A DNA stretch of 5,271 bases from Mycobacterium sp. (GTDB lineage: Bacteria; Actinomycetota; Actinomycetes; Mycobacteriales; Mycobacteriaceae), in assembly GCA_023264755.1 (NCBI GenBank), contig JAHFVB010000387.1, positions 1 to 5,271 of the forward strand, in the 5' to 3' direction. Every line of letters starts with the position of its first letter. Position 1 is the first letter of the stretch. The position numbers and the translations under genes were made by a program. Shown piece by piece: positions 1 through 5,271 of this stretch. The notes under the pieces are model-generated. The model did not search any database, had not been told where the DNA came from, and saw nothing but the letters and a program-made list of their open reading frames with translations.

Positions 1-1248
1 GGCCTCGTGTCCCATCGTGACGTCGTCCTCGCGGATGTCGACATAGGGGTAGGTATCGCTGCGGCTGATCGAATCGACCAGCAGCGCATCGCACTTCACG
101 CTGGAGCGCGAACCGTGCGCACCCTTGTTGATCTGGACCAGACCGCGGTAGGAGGCCCGGCCGCCGCCGCGTGCCACCGACTTGGAGACGATGTTGCTCG
201 ACGTGTTGGGCGCCAGGTGCAGCATCTTGGCACCGGTGTCCTGGTGCTGGCCTTCGCCGGCGAACGCGACCGAGAGCACCTCGCCCTTGGCGTGCTCACC
301 GGTCATCCAGACCGCCGGGTACTTCATGGTGACCTTGGAGCCGATGTTGCCGTCGACCCATTCCATGGTGGCGCCTGCCTCGGCCCTGGCCCGCTTGGTG
401 ACCAGGTTGTAGACGTTGTTCGACCAGTTCTGGATCGTGGTGTAGCGGCAGCGGCCGCCGGGCTTGACGATGATCTCGACGACCGCCGAGTGCAGCGAGT
501 CGCTCTTGTAGATCGGCGCCGTGCAGCCCTCGACGTAGTGCACATAGGCGTCCTCGTCGACGATGATCAGCGTGCGCTCGAACTGGCCCATGTTCTCGGT
601 GTTGATCCGGAAGTAGGCCTGCAGCGGGATGTCGACGTGCACGCCCTTGGGCACGTAGATGAAGGAGCCGCCCGACCACACCGCGGTGTTGAGCGCGGAG
701 AACTTGTTGTCGCCGGCCGGGATCACGGTGCCGAAGTACTTCTTGAACAGCTCGGGATGCTGCTTGAGGGCCGAGTCGGTGTCGAGGAAGATGACGCCGA
801 GCGCCTCGAGATCCTCGCGGATGGAGTGGTAGACCACCTCGGACTCGTACTGCGCCGCGACGCCGGAGACCAGGCGCTGCTTCTCGGCCTCGGGGATGCC
901 GAGGCGGTCGTAGGTGTTCTTGATGTCGGCGGGCAGGTCGTCCCACGTGGCGGCCTGCTTCTCGCTGGAGCGCACGAAGTACTTGATGTTGTCGAAGAAG
1001 ATGCCCTCGAGGTTGGAGCCCCAGTTCGGCATCGGCTTCTTGTCGAACGTGCGCAGCGCCTTCAGGCGCAGCTCGAGCATCCACTCGGGCTCGCTCTTCT
1101 TGGCCGAGATGTCGCGCACGACCGCTTCGGACAGCCCGCGCTGGGCGCTGGCGCCGGCGACGTCGGAATCCGACCAGCCGTAGCCGTAGGTGCCCAGCGA
1201 GGCGATGGCCTCGTCCTGGCTGAGTTGGACTTCCGGGGTGGTCGTCAT
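1..1248 (-). CDS. sufB: Fe-S cluster assembly scaffold protein SufB (partial, C-terminus cut by window edge)
   Basis: SufB is the scaffold subunit of the cytosolic SufBC2D complex, where sulfur and iron are assembled into Fe-S clusters. Suf is the main Fe-S machinery in mycobacteria. 416 codons are visible without a stop; the family is about 470-495 aa, so roughly 60-70 C-terminal residues lie outside. The core carries the family motifs FRINTEN (213-219), [10 protein letters not shown] (221-230), VEGCTAP (239-245) and IQNW (272-275), and the sequence ends in [17 protein letters not shown]. By alignment from memory, Arg214, Asn216, Cys242, Gln273, Trp275, Lys285, Cys386, His414 and Glu415 match E. 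coli SufB residues linked to sulfur transfer and cluster building (Arg226, Asn228, Cys254, Gln285, Trp287, Lys303, Cys405, His433, Glu434). The ATG at 1248-1246 is chosen because AGGAG lies 7 bases upstream. That ATG overlaps the sufR TGA as ATGA, so it is the second gene of the suf operon. No intein interrupts the visible part, unlike M. tuberculosis Rv1461. Confidence 0.97.
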   Translation of the reverse strand, partial: MTTTPEVQLSQDEAIASLGTYGYGWSDSDVAGASAQRGLSEAVVRDISAKKSEPEWMLELRLKALRTFDKKPMPNWGSNLEGIFFDNIKYFVRSSEKQAATWDDLPADIKNTYDRLGIPEAEKQRLVSGVAAQYESEVVYHSIREDLEALGVIFLDTDSALKQHPELFKKYFGTVIPAGDNKFSALNTAVWSGGSFIYVPKGVHVDIPLQAYFRINTENMGQFERTLIIVDEDAYVHYVEGCTAPIYKSDSLHSAVVEIIVKPGGRCRYTTIQNWSNNVYNLVTKRARAEAGATMEWVDGNIGSKVTMKYPAVWMTGEHAKGEVLSVAFAGEGQHQDTGAKMLHLAPNTSSNIVSKSVARGGGRASYRGLVQINKGAHGSRSSVKCDALLVDSISRSDTYPYVDIREDDVTMGHEA

Positions 1249-2057
1249 GTCGACGCTCCTTGTCGGGTCGTGATGACTTCGGCACGGGCTGCGGGCCGAA
1301 TGGATGATCGCTTCGGTGGAGCTGGCAGGGCTGGCGCTGACGACTTCTCCGGGCCCACGGGAACGTGGGTGGTGCACGCCGAGTCACCGTTGACGATGGT
1401 GGCTAGGCGCTGAACGTGAGTACCGAGCAGCTCCGCAAAGGCTTCGCGTTCGGTTTCACACAGTTCCGGAAACTCTTCGGCGACATGTGACACCGGGCAA
1501 TGATGCTGGCATATCTGGACGCCGCCGACGGCCCCGGTGACCCGGGTCGTGGTGGTGGCGTAGCCCGCCTCGGTGAGCGCGAGCGCGATCCGGGCCGCGG
1601 AGCCCTCGACGTCGTCGGCGTCGGCGGCCTGGTCGGGCTCGCCGAGAATCGCGTCGATGCGACGGCGGGCGAACGTGCGAATGGCCTCGTCGCCACCGAT
1701 CTCGCGGAGTTGCCGCATCGCGGCGACGGCCAGGTCGTCGTAGGCGTGGTCGAGCTTGGCGCGGCCCGCGGCGGTCAGCCGGTAGCGCTTGGCCGGACGC
1801 CCCCTACCGTGGTGCTGCCATACGGCCGCGGCGTGCGACTCGGCATCGCCCGCCTCGATCAGCGCGTCGAGGTGTCTGCGCACTCCGGCCGCGGAGATCC
1901 CCAGCCGCTCGCCGATCTCACCGGCGGTGATGGCACCGCCGAGCAGGAGTTGAACGATCGCTCGGCGGGTATGCCCATCCGACGTCGGTGCGACGACGCC
2001 GCCGGAAGTCGGCGAGACGGCCGCAGCCGCACTCGAGACCTCCGGATTGATTTTCAC
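1245..2057 (-). CDS. sufR: Fe-S-dependent transcriptional repressor SufR of the suf operon
   Basis: 270-aa DNA-binding regulator, orthologous by content and position to M. tuberculosis Rv1460 (268 aa). Residues about 28-72 form a helix-turn-helix (AIVQLLLGG, then [22 protein letters not shown]), followed by a wing ([15 protein letters not shown], 84-98). The C-terminal half has Cys187, Cys200 and Cys228 in C-X12-C-X27-C spacing. From memory this equals the three cluster-ligating cysteines of the M. tuberculosis protein (Cys203, 216, 244). Cys183 is an extra candidate (CQHHC). Family knowledge: the cluster-bound form represses suf, and cluster damage or loss derepresses it. After the last Cys comes a 42-residue tail rich in Pro, Ala, Ser and Arg, probably disordered. 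The start is the GTG at 2057-2055, next to a promoter and inside a palindrome. An in-frame GTG at 2102 would add 15 residues and fits the M. tuberculosis cysteine numbering better, but would leave only 24 bases before mptB. Function is secure, start moderately so. Confidence 0.93.
   Translation of the reverse strand: MKINPEVSSAAAAVSPTSGGVVAPTSDGHTRRAIVQLLLGGAITAGEIGERLGISAAGVRRHLDALIEAGDAESHAAAVWQHHGRGRPAKRYRLTAAGRAKLDHAYDDLAVAAMRQLREIGGDEAIRTFARRRIDAILGEPDQAADADDVEGSAARIALALTEAGYATTTTRVTGAVGGVQICQHHCPVSHVAEEFPELCETEREAFAELLGTHVQRLATIVNGDSACTTHVPVGPEKSSAPALPAPPKRSSIRPAARAEVITTRQGAST
1256..1260 (-). promoter_or_regulatory. Ribosome binding site of sufB
   Basis: On the minus strand AGGAG ends 7 bases before the sufB ATG. 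It lies inside the last codons of sufR. It fixes the sufB start and, with the ATGA overlap, allows both reinitiation after sufR and independent loading of ribosomes. Confidence 0.8.
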
Positions 2058-2069
2058 AACACCATTGTG
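2055..2069. promoter_or_regulatory. Probable SufR operator (palindrome over the sufR start)
   Basis: The 15 bases form a perfect inverted repeat with 5-bp arms, CACAA-N5-TTGTG in either reading direction. It covers the proposed sufR -10 box and GTG start codon, the position expected for an autorepressor. The plus-strand segment CAAC-N6-GTGT is close to the CAAC-N6-GTTG core reported for cyanobacterial SufR. On the minus strand ACAAT-N5-TGTGA resembles the ACACT-N5-TGTGA type I recall for M. tuberculosis SufR. Both comparisons are from memory. Binding is inferred, not shown. Confidence 0.6.
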
Positions 2070-2092
2070 TCGGAATTCGGCAAACCGGTCTA
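2064..2092 (-). promoter_or_regulatory. Candidate sufR/suf operon promoter
   Basis: On the minus strand a -35-like TAGACC (2092-2087, four of six matches to TTGACA) is followed after 17 bases by a -10-like CACAAT (2069-2064, one mismatch to TANNNT). The GTG start begins 6 bases after the -10 box, about where a transcript would start, so the suf mRNA would be leaderless or nearly so, a common mycobacterial arrangement. No ribosome binding site is seen before this GTG, which agrees. The -10 overlaps the palindrome, so a bound repressor would block polymerase. Confidence 0.5.
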
Positions 2093-2094
2093 GC

Positions 2095-2106
2095 AAGGTC
2101 ACCCTT
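2095..2106. repeat. Short inverted repeat in the divergent promoter region
   Basis: AAGG-TCAC-CCTT is a 4-bp-arm inverted repeat about 12-23 bases before the mptB -10 box and just upstream of the suf -35. It is short enough to be chance in GC-rich DNA. It sits where an activator or -35 region would act on mptB, so it is recorded without a claim of function. Confidence 0.25.
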
Positions 2107-2117
2107 AGGCCGCCGGT

Positions 2118-2123
2118 TAGTCT
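2118..2123 (+). promoter_or_regulatory. Candidate -10 box of the mptB operon promoter
   Basis: TAGTCT fits the actinobacterial TANNNT -10 consensus and ends 6 bases before the mptB ATG at 2130, so the transcript would begin at or next to the start codon (leaderless). No convincing -35 hexamer was found at 16-19 bases upstream and no ribosome binding site precedes the gene. The TAG of this box is also the in-frame stop that limits mptB upstream. Confidence 0.45.
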
Positions 2124-2129
2124 GCAGTG

Positions 2130-3848
2130 ATGGCCGCCCGCCGCCAGTCCCTCAGCTCGGCCGTCGCCCGTTGGCACGCCGACGAGTTGGCGGTCGGCTC
2201 CCCGCTCAACGCCACCGAGGTGGCCTTGCTGCGGCGCACGCGGGTATTCGGCGCGGCGGGCACCGTGTTGATGGCCATCGGAGCCCTCGGCGCCGGGGCC
2301 AGGCCGGTCACGCAGGACCCGACGTTCGGGGTGAGGCTGCTCAACCTGCCCTCGCGCATCCAGACCGTCTCGCTGACGATGACCACCACCGGCGCGGTGA
2401 TGATGGCGCTGGCCTGGCTGATGCTCGGCCGGTTCGCACTCGGCAGTCGGCGCATGTCCCGCAGCCAGCTGGACCGGACCCTGATGTTGTGGGCACTTCC
2501 GCTGCTGCTCGCGCCGCCGATGTACAGCAAGGACGTCTACTCCTACCTGGCGCAGAGCCAGATCGCCCGGCTCGGCCTGGATCCGTACCAGGTGGGGCCG
2601 GCCACTGGCCTCGGACTCGACCACGTCTTCACCCTGTCCGTGCCGAGCCTGTGGCGCGAGACCCCGGCGCCGTACGGGCCGTTGTTCCTGTGGCTGGGCA
2701 GCTGCATCTCGCGGCTGACCGGGGACAACATCGTCGAAGCCGTGCTGTTCCACCGGCTGCTGGTGATCGTCGGTGTGGGCCTGATCGTATGGGCCACCCC
2801 ACGTTTGGCGCAGCGCTGCGGAGTCGCCGAGGTCAGCGCCTTGTGGCTCGGCCCGTGCAACCCGCTGCTGTTCATGCACCTGGTCGCAGGCATTCACAAC
2901 GAGGCCCTGATGCTCGGCCTGATGCTCACCGGCACCGAGTTCGCGCTGCGCGGCGTCGAATCGACCAGTCGACTACTCCCCCAGCCGCTGCACAGACCGC
3001 GCGACCGCGCCGACTGGGCGCAGTGGCAACCGCTGATCATGCTCGTCCTGGGCACCGTGCTGATCGCGATGTCCTCCCAGGTCAAACTGCCCTCACTGCT
3101 CGCGGTGGGCTTCGTCGCCATGGCGCTGGGCTTCCGCTGGGGCAGCACGATCAAGGCCTTCCTGCTCGCCAGCGGAGCGCTGACGGCCATTTCGGTCGCC
3201 GTCATGCTGGTCGTCGGATGGGTCAGCGGGCTGGGCTTCGGATGGATCTTCACCCTGGGCACCGCCAACGTCGTGCGCTCGTGGATGTCCCCACCGACGC
3301 TGGTCGCGCTGGGGACCGGCCAAGTGGGCATCCTGTTGGGGCTCGGTGACCACACCACGGCCGTGTTGAGCCTCACCCGGGCCATGGGTGTGATGATCAT
3401 CGCAGTCCTGGTGACCTGGCTGCTGCTGGCCGTCTTCCGCGGTCGGCTGCATCCGGTGGGCGGGCTCGGGGTCGCACTGGGCGCGACAGTGCTGCTGTTC
3501 CCTGTGGTCCAACCCTGGTACCTGCTGTGGGCAATCATCCCGTTGGCGACCTGGGCGACGCGGCCTGCCTTCCGAGGTGCCGCGATCACGTTGACCCTGA
3601 TGGTCGGCATCCTGGGGCCAACGGCCAACGGCGACCGCTTCGCGCTGTTCCAGATCCTCGACGCCACCCTGGCCAGCCTGCTGATCATGCTGATCCTCAT
3701 CGGCCTGACCTACCACCGGCTGCCTTGGCGCCCACTTCCCGATTCGAGCAACCCGCCCGGCGTCGGGGCCGCCAGCCCTCAGCCCCCGGAGGCCGACCCA
3801 CCAGGGCCACCGGCGTCCAGGCCGGGGGCCTACGCTGAGTCACCGTGA
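2130..3848 (+). CDS. mptB: Polyprenol-phosphomannose-dependent alpha-1,6-mannosyltransferase MptB
   Basis: Integral membrane GT-C glycosyltransferase, orthologous by content and context to M. tuberculosis Rv1459c. Family role: adds alpha-1,6-mannose from decaprenyl-phosphomannose to the growing mannan core of lipomannan and lipoarabinomannan, acting on the outer face of the membrane. The 572-aa product has about a dozen hydrophobic segments, for example near 39-57, 80-104, 117-131, 204-222, 235-252, 301-314, 321-335, 343-364, 418-436, 445-459, 462-476 and 508-527. Conserved-looking loop motifs include PPMYSKDVYSYLAQ (129-142), where Asp135 is the best candidate catalytic acid of the GT-C type, APYGPL (180-185), GIHNEALM (254-261), KLPSLL (319-324) and VQPWYLLW (459-467). 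The tail after about 535 is Pro/Gly/Ala-rich and probably disordered. ATG 2130 is preferred over GTG 2127 because it lies 6 bases after a -10 box; TAG at 2118 bars any longer form. The stop overlaps the next gene as GTGA. Confidence 0.9.
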   Translation: MAARRQSLSSAVARWHADELAVGSPLNATEVALLRRTRVFGAAGTVLMAIGALGAGARPVTQDPTFGVRLLNLPSRIQTVSLTMTTTGAVMMALAWLMLGRFALGSRRMSRSQLDRTLMLWALPLLLAPPMYSKDVYSYLAQSQIARLGLDPYQVGPATGLGLDHVFTLSVPSLWRETPAPYGPLFLWLGSCISRLTGDNIVEAVLFHRLLVIVGVGLIVWATPRLAQRCGVAEVSALWLGPCNPLLFMHLVAGIHNEALMLGLMLTGTEFALRGVESTSRLLPQPLHRPRDRADWAQWQPLIMLVLGTVLIAMSSQVKLPSLLAVGFVAMALGFRWGSTIKAFLLASGALTAISVAVMLVVGWVSGLGFGWIFTLGTANVVRSWMSPPTLVALGTGQVGILLGLGDHTTAVLSLTRAMGVMIIAVLVTWLLLAVFRGRLHPVGGLGVALGATVLLFPVVQPWYLLWAIIPLATWATRPAFRGAAITLTLMVGILGPTANGDRFALFQILDATLASLLIMLILIGLTYHRLPWRPLPDSSNPPGVGAASPQPPEADPPGPPASRPGAYAESP

Positions 3849-4810
3849 CGTCCCGTTCCGGTGCCCTCGGATCCTCCCGCGCGCCGTCGGCTGACGTGCC
3901 CGTCAGGCTGAGCGGGGTCAGCAAGCGATACGGGTCCACGGTGGCCGTCGACGGGCTCGACTTGGAGGTCGGCCGGGCCGAGGTCTTGGCGCTACTGGGC
4001 CCCAATGGAGCCGGTAAGACCACCACCGTCGAGCTGTGCGAGGGGTTCCTCCGACCGGACGCGGGCACCATCGAGATCCTCGGACTCGACCCCGTGGCGG
4101 ACAACACGCGCCTGCGCGAGCGCATGGGCGTGATGCTTCAGGGCGGCGGCGGCTATCCCGCGGCCCGGGCCGGGGAGCTGCTGAACCTCATCGCGGCGTA
4201 CTCGGCCGACCCGCTCGACCCGAAGTGGCTGATGGACATCCTCGGCCTCACCGAGGCGGCCCGCACGACCTACCGCCGGCTGTCGGGCGGTCAGCAGCAG
4301 CGGCTGGCCCTCGCCCGCGCGGTGGTCGGCAAGCCGGAACTGGTGTTCCTCGACGAGCCGACGGCCGGCATGGACGCTCACGCCCGCATCGTGGTGTGGG
4401 AGTTGATCGACGCCTTGAGGCGTGACGGCGTCACCGTCGTGCTGACCACCCATCAGCTGACCGAAGCCGAGCAGCTGGCCGACCACGTCGTCATCATCGA
4501 TCACGGTGTCGCGGTGGCCAGGGGTACTCCGAGCGAGCTGATGCAGCGCGGCGCGGAGAACCAGCTGCGGTTCACCGCACCTCCGAAACTGGACCTATCC
4601 CTGCTGATTTCGGCGTTGCCGGAGAGCTACAAGGCCAGCGAGCTCGCACCCGGCGAGTACCTGGTCGAGGGGCACATCGACCCGCAGGTGCTGGCCACCG
4701 TCACCGCGTGGTGCGCCAGACTCGACGTGCTGGCCACCGACATGCGCGTCGAGCAACGCAGCCTCGAGGACGTCTTCCTGGACTTGACCGGACGGGAGTT
4801 GCGGTCGTGA
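3845..4810 (+). CDS. ABC transporter ATP-binding protein, DrrA/ABC-2 exporter type (Rv1458c-like)
   Basis: 321-aa cytoplasmic ATPase that would power the membrane protein encoded just downstream. All nucleotide-binding motifs are intact: Walker A GPNGAGKTT (52-60), Q-loop Gln99 in MLQGGG, signature LSGGQQQRLALARA (146-159), Walker B LVFLDEP (166-172, catalytic Glu171), D-loop GMDA (175-178) and switch His203 in TTH. After about 235 there is a C-terminal extension ending SLEDVFLDLTGREL, typical of DrrA-like subunits of ABC-2 exporters rather than importers. The GTG at 3845 overlaps the mptB stop as GTGA, with only a weak G-rich stretch upstream, so translation is probably coupled to mptB. A GTG at 3896 (residue 18) could be an alternative start, since the first 17 residues precede the conserved domain. 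The substrate is unknown. Co-transcription with mptB makes a cell-envelope glycolipid or its precursor a reasonable but unproven guess. Confidence 0.93.
   Translation: MTSRSGALGSSRAPSADVPVRLSGVSKRYGSTVAVDGLDLEVGRAEVLALLGPNGAGKTTTVELCEGFLRPDAGTIEILGLDPVADNTRLRERMGVMLQGGGGYPAARAGELLNLIAAYSADPLDPKWLMDILGLTEAARTTYRRLSGGQQQRLALARAVVGKPELVFLDEPTAGMDAHARIVVWELIDALRRDGVTVVLTTHQLTEAEQLADHVVIIDHGVAVARGTPSELMQRGAENQLRFTAPPKLDLSLLISALPESYKASELAPGEYLVEGHIDPQVLATVTAWCARLDVLATDMRVEQRSLEDVFLDLTGRELRS
4794..4798 (+). promoter_or_regulatory. Ribosome binding site of the permease gene
   Basis: GGGAG lies 8 bases before the GTG at 4807, inside the last codons of the ATPase gene. It supports this start over the in-frame GTG at 4861 and gives the permease its own ribosome entry in addition to coupling by the GTGA overlap. 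Confidence 0.65.
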
Positions 4811-5271
4811 CGAATCGCTTTGCCCCTGGCACCTTTTCGCCGGACCCCCGGCCCGCGACGGTGAGTCGGATGCTGACCGCCCAGTTCGGACTCGAGCTCA
4901 AGCTCCTGCTGCGCAACGGCGAGCAGCTGCTGTTGACGATGTTCATTCCGATCACCCTGCTGATCGGCCTGACGCTGTTGCCGTTCGGCTCGTTCGGCAC
5001 CAATCGCGCCGCGACCTTCGTGCCCGCCATCATGGCGCTCGCGGTGATCTCGACGGCCTTCACCGGCCAGGCCATCGCGGTCGCCTTCGACCGCCGGTAC
5101 GGCGCCCTCAAACGACTCGGCGCCACGGCCCTGCCCGTGTGGGGCATCATCGCCGGGAAGTCGCTGGCCGTGGTGACCGTGGTCTTCCTGCAGTCGATTC
5201 TGCTGGGTGTCATCGGCTTTGCCCTTGGTTGGCGCCCGAGTATCGGGGGGTTGCTGCTTGGCGCGGTGATC
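4807..5271 (+). CDS. ABC-2 type exporter membrane subunit (Rv1457c-like; partial, C-terminus beyond window)
   Basis: 155 codons are open to the right edge; relatives are about 260 aa, so roughly 100 residues are missing. The protein starts MTNRFAPGTFSPD. It then has a cytoplasmic N-terminal stretch with an amphipathic segment near 22-38 (MLTAQFGLELKLLLRN). Hydrophobic segments lie near 41-60, 70-92, 117-141 and 146 onward. The cytosolic loop FDRRYGALKRLGATALP (94-110) matches the conserved coupling loop of ABC-2/DrrB permeases, which contacts the ATPase. The GTG start overlaps the ATPase stop as GTGA and has GGGAG 8 bases upstream. Together with the preceding gene it would form a dimeric exporter of two ATPase and two membrane subunits. 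The substrate is unknown. In M. tuberculosis the next gene in this direction is, from memory, a CtaA-like heme A synthase, which is not visible here. Confidence 0.88.
   Translation, partial: MTNRFAPGTFSPDPRPATVSRMLTAQFGLELKLLLRNGEQLLLTMFIPITLLIGLTLLPFGSFGTNRAATFVPAIMALAVISTAFTGQAIAVAFDRRYGALKRLGATALPVWGIIAGKSLAVVTVVFLQSILLGVIGFALGWRPSIGGLLLGAVI

Noticed and set aside
7..1413. Plus-strand 468-codon open frame opposite sufB
   Set aside because: It is an antisense shadow of the GC-rich sufB and sufR frames. Its product is Val/Asp/Gly/Leu-rich low complexity with no domain, while the opposite strand encodes unmistakable SufB.
2058..2897. About 280-codon upstream extension of the sufR frame, antisense to mptB
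   Set aside because: The added residues are Gln/His/Arg/Gly-rich shadow sequence of the mptB coding strand with no recognisable domain, and they would span the divergent promoter. The SufR homology begins near 2057.
2171..3349. Second plus-strand open frame of 392 codons inside mptB
   Set aside because: The product is Arg/Pro/Ala-rich with no membrane segments or motifs, while the mptB frame gives a coherent polytopic protein.
2894..3716. Minus-strand open frames opposite mptB (268 and 207 codons)
   Set aside because: They show shadow composition, no start signals and no domain, and overlap a well-supported gene over their whole length.
3819..3831. AGGCC-GGG-GGCCT hairpin near the end of mptB as a terminator
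   Set aside because: It has no T-run, is only 5 bp in stem, lies inside the coding sequence, and is followed by an overlapping gene that needs read-through.

Overview
The window looks like chromosome from a mycobacterium or a close relative, most likely a fast-growing Mycolicibacterium-type species. This rests on high GC content with strongly GC-biased third codon positions, GTG starts, 4-base gene overlaps, and a gene order that matches, from memory, the M. tuberculosis Rv1457c-Rv1461 neighbourhood. No database search was run, so the species is an inference.

Layout. Two gene sets run away from each other from a gap of about 70 bases around 2058-2129. Leftward on the minus strand are sufR (2057-1245), the Fe-S-binding repressor of the suf operon, and sufB (1248 to the left edge, C-terminus missing), a scaffold subunit of the SufBCD Fe-S assembly machine. 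The sufR stop and sufB start overlap as ATGA. Rightward on the plus strand are mptB (2130-3848), a polytopic GT-C alpha-1,6-mannosyltransferase of lipomannan core synthesis; an ABC transporter ATPase (3845-4810, Rv1458c-like); and the first 155 codons of its membrane partner (4807 to the right edge, Rv1457c-like). Both rightward junctions are GTGA overlaps, so these three genes probably form one translationally coupled operon.

Control. The gap holds a minus-strand promoter candidate (TAGACC, 17 bases, CACAAT) placed so that the transcript would begin at or next to the sufR GTG. A perfect 5-bp-arm palindrome (CACAA-N5-TTGTG) covers the -10 box and start codon and is the likely SufR autorepression operator. 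On the other strand a TAGTCT -10 box sits 6 bases before the mptB ATG, which also suggests a leaderless mRNA. SufR probably represses its own operon when it carries an Fe-S cluster and releases it when the cluster is lost. Whether it also affects mptB about 60 bases away is open.

No mobile elements, RNA genes, CRISPR arrays or long repeats were seen. Every stretch over 300 bases is coding. The region is core genome of known families. The points worth a second look are the compact divergent promoter, the SufR start, the absence of an intein in SufB, and the uncharacterised exporter fused operonically to mptB. I do not see an undescribed system here.
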